A stretch of 64,000 bases of DNA from Mycobacterium sp. 1164985.4 (GTDB lineage Bacteria; Actinomycetota; Actinomycetes; Mycobacteriales; Mycobacteriaceae): the NCBI RefSeq assembly GCF_001668575.1, contig NZ_LZMD01000011.1:1-64000 (forward strand). The letters run 5' to 3'. The notes under the pieces were generated by a model. That model saw only the letters and a list, made by a program, of their open reading frames with translations. It searched no databases and was not told the origin of the DNA. This document shows, in pieces, positions 45,301-53,086 of this stretch (position 1 is its first letter; every line of letters starts with the position of its first letter). Position numbers and translations under genes: made by a program.

Positions 45301-46554
45301 CTGCATGCGGCCCGCCTCGATGCGTGAGAAGTCGAGCAGCGTGTTGACCAATTTCGCCAGGCGTAATCCGTTGCGCCACACGATGTCCAGTTCCTCGCGG
45401 GCCCGGATGTCGAGGTTCTTGCTGCGGGTACGCAGTTCGGCGACCGGATCGAGGATCAACGTCAACGGAGTACGGAACTCGTGGCTGATGTTGGAGAAGA
45501 ACGTCGTCTTGGCGCGGTCCAGCTCGGCGAGCTCCTCCGCGCGCTGCTGCTGGGCCTGATAGTTGCGCGCGCTGCCGATGCCCGCGGCGATGTGCCCGGC
45601 CACCAGCGTCACGAAGCCGCGATAGGTGTCGTCCAAGGGCCGATACCGATTGAGCGCGGCGACCAGGAATCCGATCGGAGAACCGCCCTGCTGCTGCAGC
45701 GGAACGACGAGGGCACGGGTGGGGGGAGCACTCCACTGCCCGGTCGGCAGGTCCGCATGCCGGTCGCCGTGGAGCGCGACAACCGTCGTCTCACCGCGCG
45801 CGGGTCGTTCCAGCGGCCAGCCGCCGTCGTCGCCGGCGCCCACGCTTGCCGGGGCGATCGGGTGCCCGGCCGCGATTCCCGTCGCCCCGGCCAGGCGCGC
45901 GCCGCCGTCGCCGTCGAACAGATAGGTGAGAGTGAACGGGAGGTCACGCAGGTTGTGGCCGAGTTGGCGTTCGGCGAACGCCATGATCTCTTCCTCGGTG
46001 CGCACCACGCTGGGGTCCGACCCGAGGTCGCGCAGCGTCGCCATCTGACGCTCGCTGATCACCTGCTGGGTGTCCTCGCTGACCACGCAGAGCATGCCGA
46101 CGACCTCTCCGTCGTCGTCGCGAAGAGGACTGTAGGAAAAGGTGTGATACGTCTCCTCCTGATATCCAGAGCGTTCGAGGAACAGCAACAGCGCCGAATC
46201 CCATGTGGCCTGTCCGGTGGAGAGGACGCGATCGATGCGCGGCCCGATGTCGGGCCAGATTTCGGCCCACACCTCGCGAGCCGGGCGACCCAGCGCCCAG
46301 GGATACTTGCGACCCAACGTGTCCCGCCGGTAGGCGGCGTTGCAGAAAAACGTCAGATCGTGTCCCCACGCCATCCACATCGGGAAGCGCGACGACAGCA
46401 GGATGCTCACCGCGGTGCGCAGGCTCTGCGGCCAGCCCTCTGGTGGTCCCAGCGGCGTGTCGGCCCACCGGACGCCCGCGAGGTCGGGCCCGACTTCGGC
46501 GTCCGCGTCGAACACCGTGGTCAGCCGATCCGCCGACCCGTCCGGGCCATTCAT
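42391..46554 (-). CDS. Giant hybrid sensor kinase with receiver, SpoIIE phosphatase and anti-sigma ATPase domains
   Basis: The protein is 1387 residues from the ATG at 46554. Order: PAS-like (about 30-170) and GAF; HisKA with phospho-acceptor His near 358 (NISHEFRTPLTLIL); HATPase near 470-580 (NLLSNALKFTF, GSGIGLALVKELIELHGG); receiver with Asp near 681 (LVISDVMMPQLDG); PAS and GAF at about 760-1000; SpoIIE/PP2C phosphatase (VGGDWYDVVDLDDG near 1063, YTDGLVERR near 1200, QDDVALM); C-terminal RsbW-like ATPase (AAGEALANAIEHGHRD near 1308, GRGIALMRALM). Few single proteins join all these. It overlaps a STAS gene at both ends. The output is probably a partner-switch controlling a SigF-type factor; which one is inference. 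Confidence 0.9.
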   Translation of the reverse strand: MNGPDGSADRLTTVFDADAEVGPDLAGVRWADTPLGPPEGWPQSLRTAVSILLSSRFPMWMAWGHDLTFFCNAAYRRDTLGRKYPWALGRPAREVWAEIWPDIGPRIDRVLSTGQATWDSALLLFLERSGYQEETYHTFSYSPLRDDDGEVVGMLCVVSEDTQQVISERQMATLRDLGSDPSVVRTEEEIMAFAERQLGHNLRDLPFTLTYLFDGDGGARLAGATGIAAGHPIAPASVGAGDDGGWPLERPARGETTVVALHGDRHADLPTGQWSAPPTRALVVPLQQQGGSPIGFLVAALNRYRPLDDTYRGFVTLVAGHIAAGIGSARNYQAQQQRAEELAELDRAKTTFFSNISHEFRTPLTLILDPVAELRTRSKNLDIRAREELDIVWRNGLRLAKLVNTLLDFSRIEAGRMQANFTPVDLGAVTAELASVFRSAIERAGLTFTVDCASLDDSVYLDRDMWEKVIFNLLSNALKFTFTGGISVGVARDGAEAVVTVSDTGVGVPAEETPRLFERFHRIETVRARSNEGSGIGLALVKELIELHGGHITAASTEGAGTTFAIRLPFGAAHLPADAIAPAPDERAATGGAEPYLEEALRWLPGDGDVQAGDAASAAPSAATSSFSGTTPRVLIADDNADMRDYVARMLRNDGYLVDAVTDGQLALDAARTDVPDLVISDVMMPQLDGLALVAALRSDPRTAAIPVLLLSARAGQEAAIEGLQAGADDYLVKPFAAAELLARVRANVKLARLRNHHARWRTALIDSLQEAFFVADDRGAVIEINAAFTDILGFGVDGLPYEPVQPWWPTSESDPEAYRQADQLLARILSEPHGRHTIPVTHRDGHRLWVTLTYNQIEEIDTGRPVMVGTFRDVTAEHYTVQREAALAALNQQLVQADTLDDAVRAAADVLRDVWRAHRVLAVTFPVDDAETALEPTALVCSGKPTHWRDLPAATKLAVTSLRFADSLVADSPETGSARIVLQHPRGVLVVYLELPERRPFTPEDQTLLAVLAGRLGQGLQRVHQLDQQRETALALQHAILGPTVSSGFAVRYQPATRPLQVGGDWYDVVDLDDGRIALVVGDCVGHGLTAATVMGQLRSACRALLLEHPGPAAALTALDRFAARLPGARCTTAFCAVLNSDTGELLYSSAGHPPPVMVLPDGSTRLLDDASVTPLGLSFDHIRPEGRQVMPPRATLLLYTDGLVERRRESLDKGIRRAADVLESHSATPLDDLADEIMSRLAPNYGYQDDVALMLYRQPAPLEIEFSADPGELAGTRNALRSWLVRAGVDPHQTLDVLIAAGEALANAIEHGHRDHPGGTVRLCATVLADRLHLTIADTGVWKIPQADPASHRGRGIALMRALMHDVSIETGDAGTTIGMHARIA

Positions 46555-46910
46555 CCGCCGACCGCGTCGGCCACGGTCCCGTAAGGCCGCAGGACCTTGT
46601 CGAGCTTGGTGATCTCGATGGGCCTCACCACCTCTGGGTTGGCGGCCACCACCCGCACCGAAACCCCTGCGGCCGACCCTTTCTCGTAGCACTCGAGCAG
46701 AGCGTTCAACCCCGCGCTGCCGAAGTAGGTGACCCGGGACAGTTCGACGATCAGCACCTTCGCGGATTGTTCACCGGCGGCCTCGACAGCGCGGTCGAGG
46801 CGCGGTTGCAGCGACCCGACCGTGTTCGAGTCGATCTCGCCCAGCACCGACACCACCACCGCACCGGCGCGCACGTCCTGGGTCACCTCCAGCAGCGCCA
46901 CGTCATGCAC
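46551..46910 (-). CDS. STAS-domain protein (anti-anti-sigma type)
   Basis: The 119-residue STAS domain reads GAVVVSVLGEIDSNTVGSLQ, with the conserved Ser in VTYFGSAGLNALL (Gly instead of the usual Asp before it). The start is uncertain: GTG at 46910 or an internal GTG nine bases later; no good ribosome binding site is seen. The stop overlaps the giant kinase ATG. A GGGTAT sequence (complement of 46951-46956) about 40 bases upstream may be a SigF-type -10, but no matching -35 was found. Confidence 0.83.
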   Translation of the reverse strand: MHDVALLEVTQDVRAGAVVVSVLGEIDSNTVGSLQPRLDRAVEAAGEQSAKVLIVELSRVTYFGSAGLNALLECYEKGSAAGVSVRVVAANPEVVRPIEITKLDKVLRPYGTVADAVGG

Positions 46911-47004
46911 CTGTCAGGAGCCTGCACATCTGAGTTGCCATGGGGTGGGGATACCCCGGCTGGGTCGACTTCAGTTGCGACTCGCATGCACGGCCCTCGT
47001 TCAC

Positions 47005-47688
47005 CTACTCGTCGCGGTCGGCGCCGACGCGGGTGTGTGCGGTGAGCAACAGATGATCGAACTGCCTCCGCAGATCGTCGCGCTGCGGATCGATCGAGTT
47101 CAACTCGGCGACAATCTGGGAGGCGAGGGCGCGCAGTTTGGTGTTGGTGTGCTGGGAGCGCCACATCAGCAACTCGAACGCCGCGTCGGCGTCGATCCGG
47201 TAGACGAGCATCAGCGCGCCCTTGGCCTGCTCGATCGCTGCACGGGCCTCGAACAACTCGGGCAGCGAGTCACTCAACGCCTGCCGGCGGGTCTGGGCGA
47301 ACGTGTCGGTCAGGTCGATGTAGTAGCCCTCGGTACCGACGACGGCACCGGTGTCGTCGAGCATCCGGTCGCCGATCACGATGACGGTGTGCACCTTGCC
47401 CGCCGTGTCGATGAACCGGTGCCGGCTGGAGAACGAGCCTCCTAGGTGCAGGGCGTGGTCCAGTAGGTCCTGCACGTGCTGACGGTCATCGGGATGCTTG
47501 TGCGACAGCAGCAACTCGGTCGTCGGGACTACGGTGCCGGGTTCGTACCCGTGCATCCGGGCCACCTCGTCGGACCATTCCCAGCGTTGTCCCACGAACC
47601 AGAACCGGAAGGTTCCGACGTTGCGGTCCGCGATCGCCCAGGCCGAAGCCGACGGCAGCGGGCTGTCCGCCAGGTCCGGGTTCCCCAT
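47005..47688 (-). CDS. PAS-ANTAR RNA-binding regulator
   Basis: The 227-residue protein has a PAS domain at about 20-140 (FRFWFVGQRWEWSDEVARMHGY and a GTEGYYIDLTDTF end) and a C-terminal ANTAR domain (ARAAIEQAKGALMLVYRIDA then DAAFELLMWRSQHTN). ANTAR proteins bind paired RNA hairpins to prevent premature termination. It precedes the STAS/kinase genes on the same strand, 94 bases upstream, so it may belong to the same signalling block. The signal sensed by PAS is unknown. Confidence 0.9.
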   Translation of the reverse strand: MGNPDLADSPLPSASAWAIADRNVGTFRFWFVGQRWEWSDEVARMHGYEPGTVVPTTELLLSHKHPDDRQHVQDLLDHALHLGGSFSSRHRFIDTAGKVHTVIVIGDRMLDDTGAVVGTEGYYIDLTDTFAQTRRQALSDSLPELFEARAAIEQAKGALMLVYRIDADAAFELLMWRSQHTNTKLRALASQIVAELNSIDPQRDDLRRQFDHLLLTAHTRVGADRDE

Positions 47689-47758
47689 CTGCCCATCATC
47701 GCACCGCAGACGCCAGAAGGAGTCCGTTCTAGAAGCTGGGAACCCTGCCGGTTGCGCC

Positions 47759-50653
47759 TCAGTCGGCGGGGTCGGTCGAGGCGGCCGCCCGTTCGGGGAA
47801 CACCGCGGCCATCCTGCGCCTCGACGCGGGCGTGCGCACCCGCTGCGGCCACCAGAACCACCGGCCGAGCAGCGCCGCGATGGACGGTGTCATGAAGGCC
47901 CGCACGACGAGGGTGTCGAACAACAGGCCCAGCGCGATCGTGCTGCCGACTTGGGCGATGCTGCGCAGATCGCCCACCACGAACGAGGCCATCGTCGCGG
48001 CGAACACCAGCCCCGCCGACGTGACCACCTTGCCCGAACCGGCCATCGCCCGGATGATGGCGACCTTGAAACCGTGGTGCAATTCCTCTTTGAACCGGGA
48101 CACCAGTAGCAGGTTGTAGTCCGAGCCGACGGCCAACAGCAGGATCACCGACATCACCAGCACGATCCAGTGCAGGCGGATGCCCAGCAGGTGCTGCCAG
48201 ACCAGCACGGACAGGCCGAACGACGTGCCCAGCGACAACAGCACCGTTCCGACGATCACCGCCGCCGCCACCACGGCCCGGGTGATGATCAGCATGATGA
48301 TGAAAATCAAAGCCGCAGCGGACATTCCGGCGATCAGCAGATCGTAGTTGGATCCGTCGCGCATGTCTTTGTAGGTCGCCGCGGTCCCGCCGAGGTAGAT
48401 TGTGGAGCCCTCCAGCGGAGTACCCTTGATCGCTTCCTTGGCCGCGAGTTTGATCGCGTCGATGTGTTCGATGCCCTCCGGGGTGGCCGGGTCGCCCTCG
48501 TGTTCGATGATGAAGCGCACCGACTTGCCGTCGGGTGAGATGAAGTTGTCCATGCCGCGCTGAAAGTCTTTGTTGTCGAACGCCTCTGGCGGCAGGTAGA
48601 ACGAGTCGTCGTTCATCGACTCGTCGAACGCGTCCCCCATCGCGTGCGAATTCTCCTGCATCGCGGCCATCTGATCCTGAAGCCCCTTTTGCGAGGAGTG
48701 CATGGTCAGCATCATGGCCTTCATCGTCTTCATGGTCTCGATCTGCTGAGGCAGCAGCAGGATCAACTGCGGCATCAGGCTGTCGAGGTGTTCGAGGTCC
48801 GGTACCAGGTGCTGGATGTCATCGGTCAGCGTGTCAATCCCGTCGAGGGTGTCGAAGATCGAGCGCAGCGACCAGCAGACCGGGATGTTGAAGCAGTGCG
48901 GTTCCCAGTAGAAGTAATTGCGCACCGGCCGGAAGAAGTCGTCGAAATCGGAGATGTGGTCGCGGATTTCGGCGATATCGACCGTCATGTTCTTGGTCTT
49001 CTGGACCATGCTGTGGGTGGTGTCGGCCATCTGCTGCATCAGGTCGGCCATTTTTTCCATCTGGTCGATGGTCGTCTGCATCTCGTCGGCCTGGACCAGC
49101 ATGTCGGCCATCCGGTCCTGCTGATACTTCTGGTTGAGCTGGTTCGTGGTGCCCTGCATGCTGAGTAGGAACGGAATCGTCGTGTGCTCGATCGGCTTAC
49201 CCTGCGGCCGGGTGATCGTCTGCACCCGTGCGATGCCTGGTACATGAAAGATTCCCTTGGCGATCTTGTCGATCACCAGGAAGTCGGCCGAGTTGCGCAG
49301 ATCGTGGTCGCTCTCGACCATCAGCAGTTCGGGGTTCATTCGGGCGGCGTCGAAATGCCGGTCGGCGACGTCGTATCCGATGTTCGCCGGGGTGTCGGCC
49401 GGTAAGAAGTGCCGACCGTCGTAGTCGACCTTGTACCCGTTGAGCGCCAGCAGGCCCACCAGTGACAGCGCGCACGTGGCGACGAGAACCGGTCCGGGCC
49501 ACCGCACCACCACGACGCCCACCCGCCGCCAACCGCGGGAGTTGATGGGGCGCTTCGGCTCGAACAATCCGAAGCGGCTGCCGACGACAGTGACCGCCGG
49601 CCCCAGCGTCAGGGCGGCGATCACGGCGACGAGAACACCCACCGCGCAGGGCACCGCCATGGTCTGGAACCAGGGCAACCGGGTGAACTTCAAGCACAGC
49701 AGGGCACCGGCGATGGTGAGCCCCGACCCCAGCACCACGTGGGCGGTGCCGTGGAACATCGTGTAGTACGCGGTTTCTTTGTCCTCGCCGAGTTGCCGCG
49801 CCTCTTGGTACCGGCCGATGAGGAAGATCGCGTAGTCGGTGCCCGCCGCGATCGCGATCAGGGTGAGCAGACTGGTGGCGAACGTCGAGAGCCCAATGAG
49901 CCCGGTGTTGCCGAGGAACGCGACGATGCCGCGGGAGGCGCCGAGCTCGACGAACACCATCAACAGGATCAGCACCATCGTGGCGATCGAGCGGTAGACG
50001 AACAGCAGCATCACCGCGATGACGATCAGCGTGGCGATGGTCGCCTTGGCGGCCCCCTTGTCACCGGCGACGCGCTGGTCGGCGTTCAGCGCCGCCCCGC
50101 CGGTCACATAAGCCTTGATACCCTGCGGGGCGGGAGTTTCCGCGATGATGTCGCGCACCGCTTGGATCGACTCGTTGGCGATCGTCTCGCCGATGTTGCC
50201 GCGCAGGTAGATCTGGACGTATGCGGACTTGCCGTCGGCGCTCTGCGCCCCGGCCGCGGTCAGCGGGTCGCTCCAGAAATCGGCGACATGCTCGATGTGG
50301 TCGGGGTCGGCCCGAAATCGCTTGATCAGTTCGTCGTAGTAGTGGTGCGCGTCGGCGCCGAGCGGCTTGTCGCCCTCCAGGATCACCATGGCGTTGCTGT
50401 CGGAGTCGAACTCCTTGAAGTTCGCGCCGACGCGCTGCATCGCGATGAAGGCCGGAGCGTCATGGGCGTTCATCGAGACGGTGTTCGCCTCGCCGACCTT
50501 CTCCAGCGACGGGACGAACACGTTCGTCACCGCGGTCAACACGATCCAACCGATGATGATCGGCACCGACAGCACCCGGATCGCGTGTGCCATGCGCGAC
50601 CGCCCGGCGACCGGCGCATCGGGCGCGGTGCGTCCTGGTTGGATGCTGGTCAT
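47759..50653 (-). CDS. MmpL4/MmpL5-type RND transporter
   Basis: The 964-residue inner-membrane RND protein has a length and layout close to MmpL4/MmpL5, the mycobactin-export MmpLs. TM1 at about 25-45, porter domain 1, helix bundle with [22 protein letters not shown], second porter domain with a Met/Gln-rich coiled coil (about 470-650: [19 protein letters not shown]), and the second bundle with [20 protein letters not shown]. No MmpS gene is adjacent, unlike mmpS4-mmpL4. Iron-siderophore or glycolipid export are candidates. GAGGGG lies eight bases before the ATG, and a SigA-type promoter lies about 65 bases further up. Confidence 0.93.
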   Translation of the reverse strand: MTSIQPGRTAPDAPVAGRSRMAHAIRVLSVPIIIGWIVLTAVTNVFVPSLEKVGEANTVSMNAHDAPAFIAMQRVGANFKEFDSDSNAMVILEGDKPLGADAHHYYDELIKRFRADPDHIEHVADFWSDPLTAAGAQSADGKSAYVQIYLRGNIGETIANESIQAVRDIIAETPAPQGIKAYVTGGAALNADQRVAGDKGAAKATIATLIVIAVMLLFVYRSIATMVLILLMVFVELGASRGIVAFLGNTGLIGLSTFATSLLTLIAIAAGTDYAIFLIGRYQEARQLGEDKETAYYTMFHGTAHVVLGSGLTIAGALLCLKFTRLPWFQTMAVPCAVGVLVAVIAALTLGPAVTVVGSRFGLFEPKRPINSRGWRRVGVVVVRWPGPVLVATCALSLVGLLALNGYKVDYDGRHFLPADTPANIGYDVADRHFDAARMNPELLMVESDHDLRNSADFLVIDKIAKGIFHVPGIARVQTITRPQGKPIEHTTIPFLLSMQGTTNQLNQKYQQDRMADMLVQADEMQTTIDQMEKMADLMQQMADTTHSMVQKTKNMTVDIAEIRDHISDFDDFFRPVRNYFYWEPHCFNIPVCWSLRSIFDTLDGIDTLTDDIQHLVPDLEHLDSLMPQLILLLPQQIETMKTMKAMMLTMHSSQKGLQDQMAAMQENSHAMGDAFDESMNDDSFYLPPEAFDNKDFQRGMDNFISPDGKSVRFIIEHEGDPATPEGIEHIDAIKLAAKEAIKGTPLEGSTIYLGGTAATYKDMRDGSNYDLLIAGMSAAALIFIIMLIITRAVVAAAVIVGTVLLSLGTSFGLSVLVWQHLLGIRLHWIVLVMSVILLLAVGSDYNLLLVSRFKEELHHGFKVAIIRAMAGSGKVVTSAGLVFAATMASFVVGDLRSIAQVGSTIALGLLFDTLVVRAFMTPSIAALLGRWFWWPQRVRTPASRRRMAAVFPERAAASTDPAD

Positions 50654-50723
50654 GCCATGACCCCTCGGTGGCGTGGATCGCCGGCCGACCGGGCCAGACG
50701 ACCCCGTTACCGTGCGTGTCGTA

Positions 50724-50753
50724 TATCTAGCCGGTCGAACTATCGGCTGTCAA
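50724..50753 (-). promoter_or_regulatory. SigA-type promoter of the MmpL gene
   Basis: On the minus strand TTGACA (complement of 50748-50753) and TAGATA (complement of 50724-50729) are 18 bases apart. The start site would be near 50717, leaving a leader of about 64 bases before the ATG at 50653. Confidence 0.6.
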
Positions 50754-50797
50754 TCGTTGACCGGCCCCGCGGTCGGGCGGCGGGGCGATGCGACGTT

Positions 50798-50813
50798 CAC
50801 CTGGCACCAGGTG
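50798..50813. promoter_or_regulatory. 16-bp palindrome upstream of the MmpL promoter
   Basis: CACCTGG-CA-CCAGGTG is perfectly symmetric and lies about 45 bases upstream of the -35 of the MmpL promoter, where an activator could bind. Otherwise the 620-bp gap between the MmpL and the GjpA-like gene (50654-51273) shows no gene I can support. Confidence 0.4.
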
Positions 50814-51201
50814 GCGGACCTCGTAAACGCAATATGCGCGACGGCTCCAGAGCCGGCCCCGGCACCCGTCTGTTTGCCCGACGCCGGTAAGCGCGTGGGC
50901 AAGTCCGGTCTCGGCTAAATCGGTGTCTTGGCTGCTGGGCGGTAACCGCAAGCGACTGGCTTCGTCTCAGCAACGTCTTCACGCACACCTCTCCAGAGGC
51001 ACCGAGGCGACGTGGCGAAGGTCACTTTCGCGACAGAGGACGTAGCCCCCGATGATCGGTGACTGTCGGGTAAATTTCGGCCGGTTCGCAACTTGATCTT
51101 GCAAGCACGGCGCCCCAACTGCGATATGCGAACTTATGTCGCGGATCGGCGGCCTAACGGCCACGCCTCCGTAATCGGCCCTAGGCGGATCAGGAGAACG
51201 C

Positions 51202-51230
51202 TTGCCTGTAAGGGTAGGCTCAGCTAATCT
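51202..51230 (+). promoter_or_regulatory. Promoter of the GjpA-like gene
   Basis: TTGCCT (51202-51207) and TAATCT (51225-51230) have 17-base spacing. A start near 51237 would give a leader of about 37 bases carrying the AGGAG before the GTG at 51274. Confidence 0.5.
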
Positions 51231-51273
51231 CCGAGAGCCATTTGGCAAATTCACAGGCACAACAGGAGAAAAC

Positions 51274-53019
51274 GTGCAACTAGCAGCTCAGGCTGATCCT
51301 CCGGTTTACGGTCTCTCGCCCAGTTACTCACCATCGACGCGCCGCAACTCCAAGCTGTTGATTGCTGGCGTCGCGATGGCAAGTGCCGGCGTGCTCGCGG
51401 TCAGCCCGGTGACCCCACCGATGCCGAACATCCAGGACGTTCAGGAGCGTGCGGCGCAGGCCGCGGTCCAGCTCACGGCGGCCACCAATCCGCTCCTCGT
51501 GTGGGGCCAGACCATCGCCGACACATTCGGCAGCCTGGACCAGCTGACCCGGAACTCCACGACAGCGACGTTGAATCTCGCGGACGCGCTGGGCACCGGT
51601 TACATCTTCCAGGAGGCCGTGAGCGCCCTGGTTCAGAACATCCTCAACCCGGGTCCCCTGCTCAACGAGTTCATGAACTTCAGTTCGAAGTACGGCCCCA
51701 CGATCACCACCGCGATCTCGGGCACCTTCGAGAGGCTGCAGTTGGCGGTGGAGCAGTTCCCGACCGCGGTCATCGAGTCGCTGACCTACCTGTCGCAGGG
51801 GCAGTTCGTCGAGGCGTTCTCCAAGATCAACGGCTGGTTCGTGCTCCGGGTGCTCGGCGGAGTTCAGCCGCTGATTCCGATCCTGTCCATCCCGGCTCAG
51901 TTCGTCGACGCCCTCCCGGGCACATACGCCCTGCCGAAACTGCTCGACGTGGTGTCCGAGTTCGCAGTCACCAAGGCCATTTTCGAGCCGTTCCTCGGCG
52001 GGGTTCTCCAGTCCATGGAGGTTCTCGACGCAGCCCGTCAAGCGCTGGTCGACGGGAACATCGGCGATGCAATCGTCCACCTGGTGAACCTGCCGGCGAA
52101 GGCGTTGAACGCTCTGCTCAACGGAATGACGCCTGCCGGCACCACTTCGGAGTGGCAGGGCTTGCTCGACCGTGGTCTAGTCACCTACCTCACGGTCACG
52201 CTGCCCAACCAGATCGCCAACGCGATCAAGCCACCCGCCCCCGCTGACTCCACGCTGGCGAGCTTCGGCGCGACGGGCCCGTCCGAATTCAGGTTCGGCG
52301 GTGACATCGTCCCGATCAGCCTTGGCGACAAGGCTGACGATGAGGGCCTCGGCGCCGGAGAAGGCGCGGGCGAGGGAACAGGTGAAGGCACCGGCGAAGG
52401 CGTCGGTGAAGGCGCAGGCGAGGGCGCGGGCGAGGGCACGGGCGAGGGCGAAGGCACCGGCGCGGGCGAAGGCACGGGCGAGGGCGAAGGCACCGACACC
52501 GGGACGGGTGACGGCGCGGGCGCGGGCGAAGGCACGGGCACGGGCGAAGGCGCGGGCACGGGCGACGGCACGGGCACGGGCGAGGGCACGGGCGCGGGCG
52601 AGGGCTCGGGCGAAGCTGCCGGCAACTCCAACACCGGCACCACCGGCTCCGGCTCCGGCACCACCACCGGCTCGAATACCGGTACGGGGCGCAACACCTC
52701 CGGTATCAGCACCAGCAGGGGCGCAGGCTCGGGTAACACCACCGGCTCCAGCACGGGCGGTACGACCGGCGGCTCCACCACGACGGGCAGCGGCTCGGGC
52801 AGCACATCCGGGACCACGTCGGGCGGCGCGACCGGCAGCGCGTCGGGCAGCACGACCGGCACCGCGTCGGGCGGCGCGACCGGCAGCGCGTCGGGCAACA
52901 CGTCTGGCACCGCGTCGGGCGGCACCACCGGCAGCACGTCGGGCACCGGTAGCACGGGCTCCGGCTCGGGTTCGAGCACCGGCTCGGGTTCGGGCTCCGG
53001 CTCGAGCAGCAACAAGTAA
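51274..53019 (+). CDS. GjpA-like surface/porin-type protein with Gly-rich repeat tail
   Basis: The 581-residue protein from the GTG at 51274 (AGGAG upstream) has a basic N-terminus and hydrophobic segment (RRNSKLLIAGVAMASAGVLA, about residues 22-41) that could be a signal. A folded domain at about 45-350 follows (SALVQNILNPGPLLNEFMN, VEQFPTAVIESLTYLSQGQF, INGWFVLRVLGGVQPLIPIL). This resembles proteins annotated as outer membrane porin GjpA in mycobacteria, a tentative call. From about residue 360 it turns into Gly-Glu-Gly-Thr/Ala repeats, then Gly/Ser/Thr-rich repeats, ending SSSNK. Probably exported or envelope-bound. Confidence 0.7.
   Translation: MQLAAQADPPVYGLSPSYSPSTRRNSKLLIAGVAMASAGVLAVSPVTPPMPNIQDVQERAAQAAVQLTAATNPLLVWGQTIADTFGSLDQLTRNSTTATLNLADALGTGYIFQEAVSALVQNILNPGPLLNEFMNFSSKYGPTITTAISGTFERLQLAVEQFPTAVIESLTYLSQGQFVEAFSKINGWFVLRVLGGVQPLIPILSIPAQFVDALPGTYALPKLLDVVSEFAVTKAIFEPFLGGVLQSMEVLDAARQALVDGNIGDAIVHLVNLPAKALNALLNGMTPAGTTSEWQGLLDRGLVTYLTVTLPNQIANAIKPPAPADSTLASFGATGPSEFRFGGDIVPISLGDKADDEGLGAGEGAGEGTGEGTGEGVGEGAGEGAGEGTGEGEGTGAGEGTGEGEGTDTGTGDGAGAGEGTGTGEGAGTGDGTGTGEGTGAGEGSGEAAGNSNTGTTGSGSGTTTGSNTGTGRNTSGISTSRGAGSGNTTGSSTGGTTGGSTTTGSGSGSTSGTTSGGATGSASGSTTGTASGGATGSASGNTSGTASGGTTGSTSGTGSTGSGSGSSTGSGSGSGSSSNK
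52350..53010 (+). repeat. Low-complexity repeat tract: Gly-Glu-rich then Gly/Ser/Thr-rich
   Basis: The first part (about 52350-52615) is a run of GGCGAGGGC/GGCACGGGC-type 6- and 12-base units coding Gly-Glu-Gly-Thr/Ala. The second part (about 52620-53010) uses ACCGGC/TCGGGC units; a 30-base unit coding Thr-Ala-Ser-Gly-Gly-Ala-Thr-Gly-Ser-Ala-type sequence recurs several times between 52810 and 52940. Such tracts change length by slippage or unequal recombination, so they may vary between strains. Confidence 0.75.
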
Positions 53020-53034
53020 CCAGGTACGACGCTG

Positions 53035-53062
53035 ACGGCCCCCTCGGCAACGAGGGGGCCGT
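53035..53062 (+). terminator. Strong hairpin terminator after the GjpA-like gene
   Basis: ACGGCCCCCTCG pairs perfectly with CGAGGGGGCCGT across a GCAA loop (a 12-bp stem). No T-run follows, as in many mycobacterial I-shaped terminators. It lies 16 bases after the stop codon and just before the convergent amidohydrolase gene. Confidence 0.75.
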
Positions 53063-53086
53063 CTCGCGTAGTCGCGACGCGCGGTA

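Noticed and set aside
46951..46973. SigF promoter before the STAS/kinase genes
   Set aside because: GGGTAT is present on the minus strand but no GTTT-like -35 occurs at 15-17 bases; kept only as a remark.
51211..51229. IdeR box before the GjpA-like gene
   Set aside because: GGTAGGCTCAGCT departs from the consensus at several positions and overlaps a normal promoter spacer.
52185..53050. Pro/Val- and Arg/Ala-rich frames opposite or within the repeat tail
   Set aside because: They are alternative-frame readings of the Gly-rich repeat DNA.
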